DNA of 51,127 nucleotides from an uncultured Bacteroidales bacterium (GTDB taxonomy: Bacteria > Bacteroidota > Bacteroidia > Bacteroidales > UBA932). The position numbers and the translations under genes are program-made. Positions 9,710 through 19,137 of the stretch are shown in pieces; position 1 is the stretch's first letter; every line of letters begins with the position of its first letter. The notes under the pieces are model-generated. The model saw nothing but the letters and a program-made list of their open reading frames with translations. It did not search any database and was not told the origin of the DNA. The DNA lies in contig CALVDL010000022.1 of NCBI GenBank assembly GCA_944326305.1, forward strand, positions 1 through 51,127. Direction: 5' to 3'.

Positions 9710-10831
9710 TTAAATAAATAATACTTTCTCTATTATCGGAGCCATATCGTAATACTTGTATTCCGCAAGTCGGCCTCCGAATATTACATGTGCTTCTTTA
9801 TCTGCTAAATCTTTGTATTTCCCGTACAGTGAAGTGTTCTTCTCATCATTTACCGGATAATACGGTTCCATTCCATCTTTCCATTCCGTAGAGTATTCCC
9901 TGGATATGACAGTTTTCGGATTCTCATATACCTTTTCTCCAAACATCTCGAAATGCTTGTGCTCAATTATTCTTGTATATGGAACTTCCCGATCTGTATA
10001 GTTTACGACAGCATTACCCTGCCAGTTCGGACAATCCAATATTTCCTCCTCAAATCTGACTGTGCGGTATTCCAATTTACCAAACCGATAACCGTAGTAT
10101 TCATCTATCTTGCCTGTATATACTATCTTGTCAGCGACACCTTCCCAATACGACCTGTCATCAAAGAAATCTGTGCCAGTCTTCACTTCTATCCCATCAA
10201 GCAACCCCTCAATCAGTTTGTTGTATCCACCTTCCGGTATGCCCTGGTATTTGTCATTGAAATAGTTGTTGTCGAATACAAAGCGTACTGGCAATCTCCT
10301 TATGATGAATGCCGGAAGATCTGTGCATTTCCTGCCCCACTGCTTCTCTGTATATCCCTTTATCAACTTCTCATATATATCCTTGCCAATCAGTATCTGC
10401 GCCTGCTCCTCCAGATTCCTCGGCTCCGAGACCCCGGCGGCTTTCATGGCTACTACAGCATCATGTTTCTGTTCCTCGATGATTCTTCTTGCCTCATCAG
10501 GTGTGCGCACTCCCCACATCTGATGGAATGTGTTCATGTTGAACGGCAGATTATAGAGCTCTCCCTTATAGTTTGCCACAGGAGAATTCGTATATCGGTT
10601 GAATGGAACTATGGAGTTGACAAAGTCCCAAACTTCCTTGTTTGATGTATGGAAAATATGCGCCCCGTACTTATGGACATTGATGCCTTCTATATTTTCA
10701 CAGTACACATTGCCGCCGCGATGTGGTCGTTTGTCTATCACTAGGCATTTCTTGCCTGCTTTTTGTGCCCTGTATGTAAATGAGGCTCCGTACAATCCTG
10801 AGCCTACTATCAGATAATCATATTGTTCCAT
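9710..10831 (-). CDS. glf: UDP-galactopyranose mutase
   Basis: A 373-residue FAD enzyme that converts UDP-galactopyranose to UDP-galactofuranose. It starts YDYLIVGSGLYGASFTYRAQ (FAD dinucleotide fold) and has CLVIDKRPHRGGNVYCE, the motif HKYGAHIFHTSNKEVWDFVN, KLIKGYTEKQWGRKC and the C-terminal HVIFGGRLAEYKYYDM. Length and order match the family throughout. It sits at the border between the GC-richer rml half of the locus and the AT-rich glycosyltransferase cassette and is itself intermediate in composition. It predicts galactofuranose in the capsule. Confidence 0.96.
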   Translation of the reverse strand: MEQYDYLIVGSGLYGASFTYRAQKAGKKCLVIDKRPHRGGNVYCENIEGINVHKYGAHIFHTSNKEVWDFVNSIVPFNRYTNSPVANYKGELYNLPFNMNTFHQMWGVRTPDEARRIIEEQKHDAVVAMKAAGVSEPRNLEEQAQILIGKDIYEKLIKGYTEKQWGRKCTDLPAFIIRRLPVRFVFDNNYFNDKYQGIPEGGYNKLIEGLLDGIEVKTGTDFFDDRSYWEGVADKIVYTGKIDEYYGYRFGKLEYRTVRFEEEILDCPNWQGNAVVNYTDREVPYTRIIEHKHFEMFGEKVYENPKTVISREYSTEWKDGMEPYYPVNDEKNTSLYGKYKDLADKEAHVIFGGRLAEYKYYDMAPIIEKVLFI

Positions 10832-10861
10832 CTCCTTGTTTTTGGTATCGGTTATATAGTA

Positions 10862-12313
10862 TCAATTCTTTAGTCTGAATGTCTGTAAAGTATACTTGAG
10901 CACATCCAATGTCAATGCGTCTTTCCGGACAAGAAGGAATATCAGATACGAGACTGCTCCTATCATTATCGACAATATAACTTGCATCCAGACTCCTTCT
11001 ACCAGATGGATGATCGCCAACACGGGCAGTGTCAGGATAATGGCACCAGCCATATAGTTCAGACACGCCCTATCGAAAAGGCTAAACGGGATATACTTCC
11101 TGCCTAAAAGGACCTGGATTGCAAGCACTGCCGCCTCTGTCACGAATGTGGACATCGCCGCTCCAACATGGGCATATCTTGGCAACAGAAAAATGTTCAG
11201 CAGAACATTGATGACAGCACCGATGAACACGCTCCAAATCACTATGTTTTCTTTTCCCTGTGGGTACAGGACCTGTATCCCAGTCACATTGCTCACACTT
11301 ATGAACAATATGATAGGGGAGGTCCATGCAAGGACCTTTACCGACGCTGAATAGTCAGCGCCGAAAAATATCTCTACCGCCTGCCCTGAAATCATGATAA
11401 GTCCTGCAATGATAGGGAATGACAATGCGCAAACGATGAGGTATGATTTCCTTGTGACTTCCCTGAATTCGTCAGACCTTCCACTTTCTACCAGATTTGA
11501 GCACCTCGGCAGAAGGACTGCGCCCATAGACCCAACGACCGTCAGTATAATCTGGGACAACTTGTAGCCTGTCGTATAGAACCCCACAGAGGCCTCCCCA
11601 TTCATAAACCCGAGCATCACTGTGTTTAGGTTCAAGTATATGCTCGTTATAACATTGAATACGAATATGTGCAGCGCAGGTTTCAGGTGTCGCCAGATCT
11701 CCAGTCTACTCCATTGTATCTCACCTATATGTATGTATTTTCTTAAGTGTACGAAGTTGATTATGTTGTTGCCTACTGTCGAGCCGACTATCACAAAGGA
11801 ATACATAAGCAGGTCTCCGCTGTCTTTCACTAAGATAAACAGCGCTGCCGCAGCCAGCACCCGGAATATCAGGCCACGGATCGTTATGAATTTGAAATCC
11901 TCCACCGCCTGATAGAACCAGTTCACCCCCAATGCGGTAAACAGGATCGTTAGACTCAGGACATAGAAAATGGACAGGTCGGAATTTATCTGCGGGACAA
12001 GCTCGCCTATCACCAACACACATATATATCCAGCAAGGCACAAGAAAAGGCTTAGTAGGATGATTTCCACTGTCGCCTTGTTCCTCTCCTTGATGTCATC
12101 CCTGTGCCTTGCTATTTCTCGTACCGCATACATAGGGATACCCAGGCTTGTCAGCAGGACTATGTAACTGACTATCGACTGGAGAAAATTGATAGTGCCT
12201 ATACCATCCGGTAGAAGTACCCTTGCCGCATAGGGAAAAGTGATTATCGGGAAGAGTATTCCAGCAAGAGTATTGATGAAGTTGAGAATTATGTTTCCTT
12301 TTAATGATGACAT
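10862..12313 (-). CDS. wzx: Wzx-type polysaccharide flippase (MOP superfamily)
   Basis: A 483-residue membrane protein with about 12-14 hydrophobic segments, starting SLKGNIILNFINTLAGILFPIITFPYAARVLLPDGIGTINF. That is the signature N-terminus of oligosaccharide flippases, which carry undecaprenyl-linked repeat units across the inner membrane. Further typical blocks are GIPMYAVREIARHRDD, LGFMNGEASVGFYTTGYKL and AAMSTFVTEAAVL. With the Wzy-like gene it defines a Wzx/Wzy-dependent pathway rather than an ABC-transporter one. It lies 30 bases before glf and 95 bases after rmlB. Wzx is a functional name; the family assignment is strong. Confidence 0.93.
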   Translation of the reverse strand: MSSLKGNIILNFINTLAGILFPIITFPYAARVLLPDGIGTINFLQSIVSYIVLLTSLGIPMYAVREIARHRDDIKERNKATVEIILLSLFLCLAGYICVLVIGELVPQINSDLSIFYVLSLTILFTALGVNWFYQAVEDFKFITIRGLIFRVLAAAALFILVKDSGDLLMYSFVIVGSTVGNNIINFVHLRKYIHIGEIQWSRLEIWRHLKPALHIFVFNVITSIYLNLNTVMLGFMNGEASVGFYTTGYKLSQIILTVVGSMGAVLLPRCSNLVESGRSDEFREVTRKSYLIVCALSFPIIAGLIMISGQAVEIFFGADYSASVKVLAWTSPIILFISVSNVTGIQVLYPQGKENIVIWSVFIGAVINVLLNIFLLPRYAHVGAAMSTFVTEAAVLAIQVLLGRKYIPFSLFDRACLNYMAGAIILTLPVLAIIHLVEGVWMQVILSIMIGAVSYLIFLLVRKDALTLDVLKYTLQTFRLKN

Positions 12314-12408
12314 AAAGTCTTCAGCATTATAGACATTCTCTTTTTATCGTCAAAATGTAACATATAGCTTATTAAGTACGTTCAATAACATTAATATTTA
12401 TTACATTT

Positions 12409-13542
12409 CTATTTGTTCTTATACATCTGATCGTAATATTTCTGATAGTCACCACTTGTGACATTATCCAGCCAGTCCTGATGGTCCAGATACCACCTTA
12501 CCGTCTTTTCTATCCCTTCCTCGAACTGAAGGCTCGGCTCCCACCCAAGCTCACGCTGCAGCTTCCTCGAGTCTATCGCGTATCTCATGTCGTGGCCCTT
12601 ACGGTCTGTCACATATGTGATAAGGTCCATATCTTCATCCTCTCCCCTGCTAAGAAGCCTGTCTACGGTCCTGATCAGGACCTTGACGATGTCGATGTTC
12701 TTCCACTCGTTGAACCCGCCGATGTTGTAGGTCTCGGCCACTTTGCCTTCATGGAAAATAAGGTCTATAGCCCTCGCATGATCCTCCACATAAAGCCAGT
12801 CGCGGACGTTCTCTCCCTTTCCGTAAACCGGGAGGGGCTTGCGGTGCATTATATTGTTGATGAAAAGGGGGATCAGTTTCTCGGGGAACTGGTAAGGGCC
12901 ATAGTTGTTCGAGCAGTTGGTCACTATCGTCGGCATGCCGTAGGTGTCGTGGAAGGCCCTCACGAAATGGTCGCTCCCGGCCTTGCTCGCAGAGTACGGG
13001 CTGTGTGGCTGGTACCTAGTCTCCTCTGTAAAGAACTTGTCTCCGTAGGCGTGATGATGGTCCGATGATGCCTTAGTGGTGAACGGGGATTCGATGCCCT
13101 CGGGGTCGGTCAGTTCAAGGGCGCCGTAAACCTCGTCCGTGGAGATATGGTAGAACAGCTTTCCGTCCCATCCCTGAGGCTCCCATACAGTCCTGGCTGC
13201 CTGAAGAAGGGACAGGGTACCCATGACGTTCGTCCTGGCAAACGTGAACGGGTCCAGGATGCTCCTGTCCACATGGCTCTCCGCTGCCAGGTGGATGATC
13301 CCGTCCACTTCGTATTTATTCATGACTTCCTTTACTGCATCGTAGTCGCAAATGTCAGCCTTTATGAATTTGTAATTCGGCCTGTCCTCTATATCCTTGA
13401 GGTTGGACAGATTCCCGGCGTAGGTCAGCTTGTCCAGGTTGATGATATGGTAGTCCGGGTATCTGTTCACGAACAGGCGCACGACGTGGCTCCCGATGAA
13501 GCCGGCGCCGCCGGTAATAAGGATGGTTCTTCTATAGTTCAT
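12409..13542 (-). CDS. rmlB: dTDP-glucose 4,6-dehydratase
   Basis: A 377-residue short-chain dehydrogenase/reductase, the second enzyme of dTDP-L-rhamnose synthesis. It shows TILITGGAGFIGSHVVRLF (NAD+ binding), HLAAESHVDRSI, HISTDEVYGAL (catalytic T-D-E), YSASKAGSDHFVRAFHDTYG (catalytic YxxxK) and NNYGPYQFPEKLIPLFI. I chose the ATG at 13542. The open frame extends to 13605, but those codons lie inside an interspersed repeat (13564-13603) and do not resemble the family. It completes the rmlA-C-D-B set, with the repeat filling the gap from rmlD. Confidence 0.97.
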   Translation of the reverse strand: MNYRRTILITGGAGFIGSHVVRLFVNRYPDYHIINLDKLTYAGNLSNLKDIEDRPNYKFIKADICDYDAVKEVMNKYEVDGIIHLAAESHVDRSILDPFTFARTNVMGTLSLLQAARTVWEPQGWDGKLFYHISTDEVYGALELTDPEGIESPFTTKASSDHHHAYGDKFFTEETRYQPHSPYSASKAGSDHFVRAFHDTYGMPTIVTNCSNNYGPYQFPEKLIPLFINNIMHRKPLPVYGKGENVRDWLYVEDHARAIDLIFHEGKVAETYNIGGFNEWKNIDIVKVLIRTVDRLLSRGEDEDMDLITYVTDRKGHDMRYAIDSRKLQRELGWEPSLQFEEGIEKTVRWYLDHQDWLDNVTSGDYQKYYDQMYKNK

Positions 13543-13563
13543 GGTCGTTATTTTAAATTCAGC

Positions 13564-13603
13564 AGATTTCTCGACCTCGCCTGGCGGCTCCGCTCGAAAT
13601 GAC
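13564..13603 (-). repeat. Interspersed intergenic repeat, copy A
   Basis: On the minus strand this reads GTCATTTCGAGCGGAGCCGC followed by a short variable part and GAGAAATCT. The same ends (GTCATTTCGA...GAGAAATCT) occur in copies at 17352, 30320 and 38968. It lies in the gap between rmlD and rmlB and creates a spurious N-terminal extension of rmlB. Confidence 0.8.
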
Positions 13604-13636
13604 AAATAGGTTTTGCTTTTAAGTCGTTAAGGATAG

Positions 13637-14584
13637 TCATTCAGCTTTTATATTGGCGATACATTTTTTCAGGGAGTCTGTCCAGTACGGGATGTCAAGG
13701 CCGAAAGTACTCTTGATCTTCGTCTTGTCCAGCACCGAATAGGCCGGGCGTCGTACCGGACTCGGAAACTCGTCGCTATGGCACGGGCGGATGTCGCATC
13801 CGGTATGACCGGCATACTCAGCTGTCATCTTCGCGAAGTCGTACCAGGAACAGACCCCCTCGTCGCTGTAGTGGTATATGCCGTTTCTGCTGTACCGGAA
13901 GCCAGGTCTTTTGTCTGCGGGCAAGACGGCGGAATCATGCCGCCCCGTTTCCCTTTTATAGTCAGCCAACACAACCATGACAGCCTGTGCAAGGTCGTAT
14001 GCATAGGTAGGAGTGCCCGCCTGGTCGAATACGACATCCAGATGCGGCTTGGCCGCTGTAAGATCCAGCATTGTCCTGACGAAATTCTTCCCGTACTCGC
14101 TGTAGAGCCACGACGTCCGGATGATCACGTAGTCGCAACCGCTTTCAATTATATTGTGCTCCCCTTCAAGTTTGGTAGCTCCGTACACCCCCGTCGGGGT
14201 GCCTTTCTGCTCCTCCCTGCACGGAGTGTTGTACGGGTCCCCGCCGAACACGTAGTCCGTAGAGATATGTACAAGCAATCCTCCGGCACTTTTCATCGCC
14301 TCTGCAAGTATCTTAGGGGCCTCCGCGTTAAGCATGCGGCATAGGGATTCATCGCTCTCGGCCTTGTCCACGTTCGTATAGGCCGCGCAGTTGACTATGC
14401 AACCGATGCCGTTTTCTTTTATAATACGGCTGACGGCTTCCGCATCCGTGATGTCGAGCATCACGGTCTCAAGCCCTTCCGCCGGCATTATGTCCGTAAA
14501 AAGATATATGTCTCCGCTGCCTTTGCTGACAAGACGCATCTCGCGGCCAAGCTGGCCGTTCGCCCCTGTTACCAGAATATTCAT
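13637..14584 (-). CDS. rmlD: dTDP-4-dehydrorhamnose reductase
   Basis: A 315-residue reductase for the last step of dTDP-L-rhamnose synthesis. Motifs are NILVTGANGQLGREMRLVS (NADPH binding), IVNCAAYTNVDKAESDE, LLVHISTDYVFGG, GVYGATKLEGEH (YxxxK) and IIRTSWLYSEYGKNFVRTML. The C-terminal RRPAYSVLDKTKIKSTFG is also typical. Its ATG overlaps the rmlC stop in an ATGA arrangement (14581-14584), so the two are probably translationally coupled. Like the other rml genes, it is GC-richer than the distal glycosyltransferases. Confidence 0.97.
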   Translation of the reverse strand: MNILVTGANGQLGREMRLVSKGSGDIYLFTDIMPAEGLETVMLDITDAEAVSRIIKENGIGCIVNCAAYTNVDKAESDESLCRMLNAEAPKILAEAMKSAGGLLVHISTDYVFGGDPYNTPCREEQKGTPTGVYGATKLEGEHNIIESGCDYVIIRTSWLYSEYGKNFVRTMLDLTAAKPHLDVVFDQAGTPTYAYDLAQAVMVVLADYKRETGRHDSAVLPADKRPGFRYSRNGIYHYSDEGVCSWYDFAKMTAEYAGHTGCDIRPCHSDEFPSPVRRPAYSVLDKTKIKSTFGLDIPYWTDSLKKCIANIKAE

Positions 14585-15156
14585 AGCTTGTAATAGTCTG
14601 TATTATAATCAAATAGAAAATCCGCATCTTTGAGCCGTCTGTGGTGGCGGTCCTTCTCTGAAAGGATGACATCACCGGCAGGGATCCTCCAGTCTATGCC
14701 GAGATCCGGATCATCCCACGCTATGGCGCCTTCGCTCTGCGGAGCGTAGAAGTTGTCACACTTGTACTGGAAGACAGCCTCGTCGCTGAGCACACTGAAC
14801 CCGTGCGCGAAGCCCCTCGGAACGAAGAACTGCCTGTGGTTCTCGCCGCTCAGCTCTACGGCCACATGCTTCCCGAAGGTCGGGGAGCCTTCCCTGATGT
14901 CCACCGCCACGTCAAGCACCGTTCCCCTGATGACCCTCACAAGCTTGCTCTGGGTAAACGGAGGCTTCTGGAAATGGAGCCCGCGAAGGACGCCGTAACA
15001 TGACCTGCTCTCGTTGTCCTGGACGAACCGCACCATCCTTACCTGAGAGTCAAAATCCCTCTGCGAGAAAGATTCGAAGAAGTACCCCCGGGCGTCTTCG
15101 AAGATGCGCGGCTCGATGATCACCACGCCCTCTATATCTGTCTTTATTACGTTCAT
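14581..15156 (-). CDS. rmlC: dTDP-4-dehydrorhamnose 3,5-epimerase
   Basis: A cupin-fold epimerase of about 191 residues for the third step of dTDP-L-rhamnose synthesis. It has the family signature DARGYFFESFSQRDF, then VRFVQDNESRSCYGVLRGLHFQ (catalytic His), VDIREGSPTFGKHVAVELS and FFVPRGFAHGFSVLSDEAVFQYKC. I chose the ATG at 15156, one base after the rmlA stop; the open frame extends to an upstream TTG. It overlaps rmlD by 4 bases. Confidence 0.96.
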   Translation of the reverse strand: MNVIKTDIEGVVIIEPRIFEDARGYFFESFSQRDFDSQVRMVRFVQDNESRSCYGVLRGLHFQKPPFTQSKLVRVIRGTVLDVAVDIREGSPTFGKHVAVELSGENHRQFFVPRGFAHGFSVLSDEAVFQYKCDNFYAPQSEGAIAWDDPDLGIDWRIPAGDVILSEKDRHHRRLKDADFLFDYNTDYYKL

Positions 15157-15157
15157 G

Positions 15158-16063
15158 CTATTCAAGGTTGCTCCTACCCGTCTGTTTCACTTCATCTATC
15201 ACTTTCAGCAGATACTGCCCGTACTGGTTCTTCAGCATCGGCTGTGCGATCTCGCGCATCCTCTCCTCGCTGATCCATCCCTGACGGTATGCTATGCCCT
15301 CCAGGCACGCTATCTTCAACCCCTGACGCTTCTCTATCACCTCCACGAAGATCGACGCGTCGGCAAGGGAATCGTGAGTCCCCGTGTCGAGCCATGCAAA
15401 CCCCCTCTGCATCGTCTGCACCTTCAGCGCACATTCCTTCAGGAATTCCTGGTTTACAGTGGTAATCTCAAGTTCCCCCCGCTCTGACGGTCTGATATGT
15501 CTGGCCACATCCACGACCCTGTTCGGATAGAAATAAAGGCCGACCACGGCATAGTTGCTCTTGGGATGCGACGGCTTCTCCTCGATGCTCAGGCAGTTGC
15601 CCTCACCGTCGAACTCCGCCACACCGTAACGCTCGGGATCGTCGACCCAATAGCCGAAGACCGTTGCCTTCGACTCCTTCTCGGCCGTCTTGACTGCGTC
15701 CTTCAGCAGCGATGTGAGGCCTGCACCGTGGAAGATGTTGTCCCCGAGCACCAGACACACGCTGTCTTCACCTATGAACTCCTCGCCTATGATGAAAGCC
15801 TGGGCAAGCCCGTCCGGACTCGGCTGCTCCGCGTATTCGAAACGCACGCCGTAGTCGGAACCGTCTCCCAGAAGGCGCCTGAAGGAGGGAAGATCCTGCG
15901 GTGTCGAGATGATGAGGATATCACGGATCCCTGCCAGCATCAGCACCGATATCGGGTAATAGACCATCGGCTTGTCATAGACCGGGAGTAGCTGCTTGCT
16001 TACTCCTTTGGTAATGGGGTACAGACGTGTGCCTGAACCGCCTGCAAGTACGATTCCTTTCAT
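15158..16063 (-). CDS. rmlA: Glucose-1-phosphate thymidylyltransferase
   Basis: A 301-residue nucleotidyltransferase that makes dTDP-glucose from dTTP and glucose-1-phosphate, entering the rhamnose pathway. Signature blocks are [69 protein letters not shown] and the C-terminal [20 protein letters not shown]. Full length for the short form of the family. It follows ugd by 11 bases in the same operon. Confidence 0.97.
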   Translation of the reverse strand: MKGIVLAGGSGTRLYPITKGVSKQLLPVYDKPMVYYPISVLMLAGIRDILIISTPQDLPSFRRLLGDGSDYGVRFEYAEQPSPDGLAQAFIIGEEFIGEDSVCLVLGDNIFHGAGLTSLLKDAVKTAEKESKATVFGYWVDDPERYGVAEFDGEGNCLSIEEKPSHPKSNYAVVGLYFYPNRVVDVARHIRPSERGELEITTVNQEFLKECALKVQTMQRGFAWLDTGTHDSLADASIFVEVIEKRQGLKIACLEGIAYRQGWISEERMREIAQPMLKNQYGQYLLKVIDEVKQTGRSNLE

Positions 16064-16074
16064 TGTGATATAAT

Positions 16075-17331
16075 TTAGTCTCTCCTGAAAATGTCCCTCG
16101 TATAAACCTTTTCCTTAACGTCGTCGAGGCAGGTGTCGTATCTGTTGGCGATGATGGCCTGGCTGCGGATCTTGAATTCCTCCAGATCATTGACCACCCT
16201 GCTGCCGAAGAACGTGCTGCCGTCTGCCAGGGTCGGTTCGTAGATGATAACTTCGGCGCCCTTCGCCTTGATCCGCTTCATCACTCCCTGGATGCTGCTC
16301 TGGCGGAAGTTGTCGCTGTGCGACTTCATCGTCAGACGGTAAACTCCTACAGTGCATGACTTCTCTTCTGTGGGGTCATAGTCCCCGCGGCTGTAGTAGT
16401 TGTAGTAGCCCGCCTTGGTCAGGACCCTGTCAGCAATGAAGTCCTTGCGAGTGCGGTTGCTCTCAACTATCGCCTGGATAAGGTTCTCCGGGACGTCCGC
16501 GTAGTTCGCAAGGAGCTGCTTCGTGTCCTTCGGAAGGCAGTAGCCCCCGTAGCCGAAACTCGGGTTGTTGTAGAAGTCCCCTATCCTCGGGTCGAGGCTC
16601 ACTCCCCTGATGATGTCGCTCGTGTTAAGACCTTTCATCTCCGCATATGTGTCAAGCTCGTTGAAGTAGCTGACACGCAGGGCCAGGTAGGTGTTCGCAA
16701 AAAGCTTCACCGCCTCCGCTTCAGTCAGGCCCATGTAAAGGGTTTCGATGTTTTCCTTTATAGCGCCCTCCTGCAGTAGGGCGGCGAACCGGTGCGCGGC
16801 TTCATCAAGCCTCGTGTCACCTTCCGGACGCCCCACGATGATGCGACTCGGGTACAGGTTGTCATACAGCGCCTTGCTCTCCCTCAGGAACTCCGGGGAA
16901 AAGATGATATTGTCCGAACCTGTCTTCCTGCGGATGCTCTCGGTGTACCCTACCGGTATCGTGCTCTTGATCACCATGATCGCATCAGGATTAACGCTCT
17001 TGACGAGCTCTATGACCTCCTCCACGTGGCTCGTGTCGAAGTAGTTCCTTACCGGGTCGTAGTTGGTCGGGGCGGCGATCACCACAAAATCGGCATCTCT
17101 GTAGGCTGATGCGCCGTCGAGGGTCGCCACGAGGTCCAGGTCCTTCTCCGCAAGATATTTCTCGATACAGTCGTCCTGAATCGGGGATTTCCTGGCATTG
17201 ATCAGGTTCACCTTTTCCGGGATGACGTCCACCGCCGTCACGTGATGGTGCTGGCTCAGGAGTGTCGCGATGCTCAGGCCTACGTAGCCGGTCCCGGCGA
17301 CGGCAATGCGGATGTTTTCTTTATTGTTCAT
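16075..17331 (-). CDS. ugd: UDP-glucose 6-dehydrogenase
   Basis: An NAD-dependent dehydrogenase of about 418 residues that oxidises UDP-glucose to UDP-glucuronate. It is close to the E. coli Ugd type: [88 protein letters not shown] (catalytic Cys) and ASIQ-like [22 protein letters not shown] chose the ATG at 17331. The frame stays open to 17460, but those 43 codons fall in an interspersed repeat and show no family similarity. It predicts an acidic uronic-acid sugar in the capsule. Confidence 0.95.
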   Translation of the reverse strand: MNNKENIRIAVAGTGYVGLSIATLLSQHHHVTAVDVIPEKVNLINARKSPIQDDCIEKYLAEKDLDLVATLDGASAYRDADFVVIAAPTNYDPVRNYFDTSHVEEVIELVKSVNPDAIMVIKSTIPVGYTESIRRKTGSDNIIFSPEFLRESKALYDNLYPSRIIVGRPEGDTRLDEAAHRFAALLQEGAIKENIETLYMGLTEAEAVKLFANTYLALRVSYFNELDTYAEMKGLNTSDIIRGVSLDPRIGDFYNNPSFGYGGYCLPKDTKQLLANYADVPENLIQAIVESNRTRKDFIADRVLTKAGYYNYYSRGDYDPTEEKSCTVGVYRLTMKSHSDNFRQSSIQGVMKRIKAKGAEVIIYEPTLADGSTFFGSRVVNDLEEFKIRSQAIIANRYDTCLDDVKEKVYTRDIFRRD

Positions 17332-17351
17332 TTTTTTCTGGTTTATTCTAT

Positions 17352-17434
17352 AGATTTCTCCGCTCGCTGCGCTCGGTCGAAATGACAGGAGGCTGCGCTC
17401 GGGATGACAGGGTGCGCAATGCTCGGGATGACAG
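17352..17434 (-). repeat. Interspersed intergenic repeat, copy B (clustered)
   Basis: The plus-strand sequence reads AGATTTCTCCGCTCGCTGCG through GGTCGAAATGAC, a full copy of the dispersed element. It is followed by two short partial copies, each ending in GCTCGGGATGACAG. It fills the gap between the WecA-like gene and ugd and produces a false 43-codon extension of ugd. Confidence 0.8.
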
Positions 17435-17440
17435 TTAAGG

Positions 17441-18604
17441 CTATTTGGCTCCTTCGACATACGAACTTGCCGCTTCCGGATGGTCTTTGGCGTAGATTTT
17501 TATTCTCCAGTTGATGCCCAGCTGCAGGGCGGTCCAGATGACCACATCGACAATGACGATGGCGGTAGTGCTTATGCATGAAGTAAGCAGGATGTTGAGC
17601 CCTATAAAGAATATCACTATGCCTATAATCGACATCAGCACATAACGGTTCCGCATCCCCGTGCGCAGGAGCTTGTGGTGTATGTGGTTCTTGTCCGGGA
17701 GGAACGGGTTGCGCCCTTTCCTGACCCGGTGCACCACCACCCTCACGACATCGAACAGGGGAACGATAAGGGTTGAGAACGCTATGATCATGTCCCGTGA
17801 AGCATCTTCGCCCCCATGGACGGGAGAACTCAGCCGCAGGACAAGGAAACTCAGTATGTAGCCCAGCGTAAGGCTGCCTGCGTCACCCATAAACAGCTTG
17901 TGGCCCTGACGGGCATTGCCGAACACATTGTAGAACCAGAACGGGATGATCACCCCGAGGGTCGACAGGGACAGCAGGGCATGTACGTATTCGTGGCGGT
18001 ATATCAGCATCACGCTCAGGACGGCGAGGGATATGCAGCACAGGCCGCTTGCAAGGCCGTCTATGCCGTCGATGAGGTTGATGGCATTGGTGATATACAC
18101 CACTATCACCAAAGAGAGCGGTATCCCGATCCAGTCAGGGATCTCATGGATGCCGAACAGGCCTCCGAGCGAATGGAGCCATGTCCCCGTAAGGATCATC
18201 AGGGAGGAGGCGAGGATCTGGATGATGAACTTCACCTTGTACCCGACCCCTACCAGGTCATCGGCCTCACCGACGAGGTACAGCATCATCAGGCCTGCCA
18301 GGATGAACAGCAGAATAACCCCTGTACGCGACAGTGTAAGCTCGTCAAGGGCCGGGCCGGTCATGTACCGGAAGCCGATGTTCAGGGCCATGGTTATCAG
18401 TATCACTGGAAAGAACGACAGGCCGCCCAGCCTCGGGACAGGCGTAGTATGCACCTTCCTCCCGTCCGGCAGGTCGAAAAGCTGTTTCTTGTATGATATA
18501 AGGAGAATGTTGGGGATGATGAGCATTCCGAGCAGTATCGCCATGACAAAGCCGCCGGCAAGGAAAATCAAATTCAAAGCACCAGGATTCATAGTACAAT
18601 TCAT
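17441..18604 (-). CDS. Undecaprenyl-phosphate sugar-1-phosphate transferase (WecA/MraY family)
   Basis: A 387-residue, roughly 10-helix membrane enzyme of the polyprenyl-phosphate N-acetylhexosamine-1-phosphate transferase family. It has [20 protein letters not shown], the acidic AEADDL-like [33 protein letters not shown] and [14 protein letters not shown], then [22 protein letters not shown] (HIHH-type motif). It should start each repeat unit by placing a sugar-phosphate on undecaprenyl phosphate, making it the initiating transferase of the locus. Its position, third after two NusG-like genes, fits a capsule operon. A peptidoglycan MraY role is unlikely in this context. An alternative ATG lies 12 bases downstream of the chosen start. 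Confidence 0.93.
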   Translation of the reverse strand: MNCTMNPGALNLIFLAGGFVMAILLGMLIIPNILLISYKKQLFDLPDGRKVHTTPVPRLGGLSFFPVILITMALNIGFRYMTGPALDELTLSRTGVILLFILAGLMMLYLVGEADDLVGVGYKVKFIIQILASSLMILTGTWLHSLGGLFGIHEIPDWIGIPLSLVIVVYITNAINLIDGIDGLASGLCCISLAVLSVMLIYRHEYVHALLSLSTLGVIIPFWFYNVFGNARQGHKLFMGDAGSLTLGYILSFLVLRLSSPVHGGEDASRDMIIAFSTLIVPLFDVVRVVVHRVRKGRNPFLPDKNHIHHKLLRTGMRNRYVLMSIIGIVIFFIGLNILLTSCISTTAIVIVDVVIWTALQLGINWRIKIYAKDHPEAASSYVEGAK

Positions 18605-18614
18605 CTTTTGCCGG

Positions 18615-19109
18615 TTACAATATTTCTTCCATGCATTCCGGGCGTATGTACCCGGTAGCCACAGCGATATCCCCCGGAAGGGCGACCATCACACGCTTTG
18701 TCTTGCGGATGCGGACCAGGCGGCCCTCTATACCGCTGTACTCGCCAGATGTCACACGGACACGCTGGCAGTCTTTCAGCAGGGTGCTTACCCTCTCCAG
18801 ATAGACCCGGCTGCCGTCATGCGATTCCGCGACAGTCATGAAGTCACGCATCAGCCTTGCAGGGATGCGGGCAGGCCGGAAGGTCACCCCGTCCCACAGG
18901 TAATGCACGGTAACCCCGCTCCCCAGGGCGGAGATGACTGCGTCTATCTCATGCTCTGTGGACCGGGCGAAACAAATATTACAGAAGGCGTCAGCCCTGT
19001 AGTAGCTTTCGATACCGGAGGATTCAAGAGCCTGCCTGAACCTCCCCATACCACCGGCGCTTACCCGTAAAGGATACCAGCCGGAGGCTCCTGACAATCT
19101 GTTTTCCAT
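18615..19109 (-). CDS. NusG-like transcription antiterminator, second paralogue
   Basis: A 164-residue protein with a divergent NusG N-terminal (NGN) domain (GWYPLRVSAGGMGRFRQALE, then CNICFARSTEHEIDAVI) and a C-terminal KOW-like segment (RVRVTSGEYSGIEGRLVRIR) ending VMVALPGDIAVATGYI. In Bacteroides capsule loci the first gene, upxY, encodes a specialised NusG that lets RNA polymerase read through the operon, and the second, upxZ, encodes an inhibitor of foreign UpxY proteins. Here the second gene is itself NusG-like and 29 bases downstream of the first. Whether it helps, competes with or replaces UpxZ is unknown. Confidence 0.82.
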   Translation of the reverse strand: MENRLSGASGWYPLRVSAGGMGRFRQALESSGIESYYRADAFCNICFARSTEHEIDAVISALGSGVTVHYLWDGVTFRPARIPARLMRDFMTVAESHDGSRVYLERVSTLLKDCQRVRVTSGEYSGIEGRLVRIRKTKRVMVALPGDIAVATGYIRPECMEEIL

Positions 19110-19137
19110 GATATTTCACTATACACACTAATTGCTT

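Noticed and set aside
17332..17460. 43-codon N-terminal extension of ugd (and 21 codons of rmlB at 13543-13605)
   Set aside because: Both extensions translate interspersed-repeat DNA and precede strong family starts at internal ATGs.
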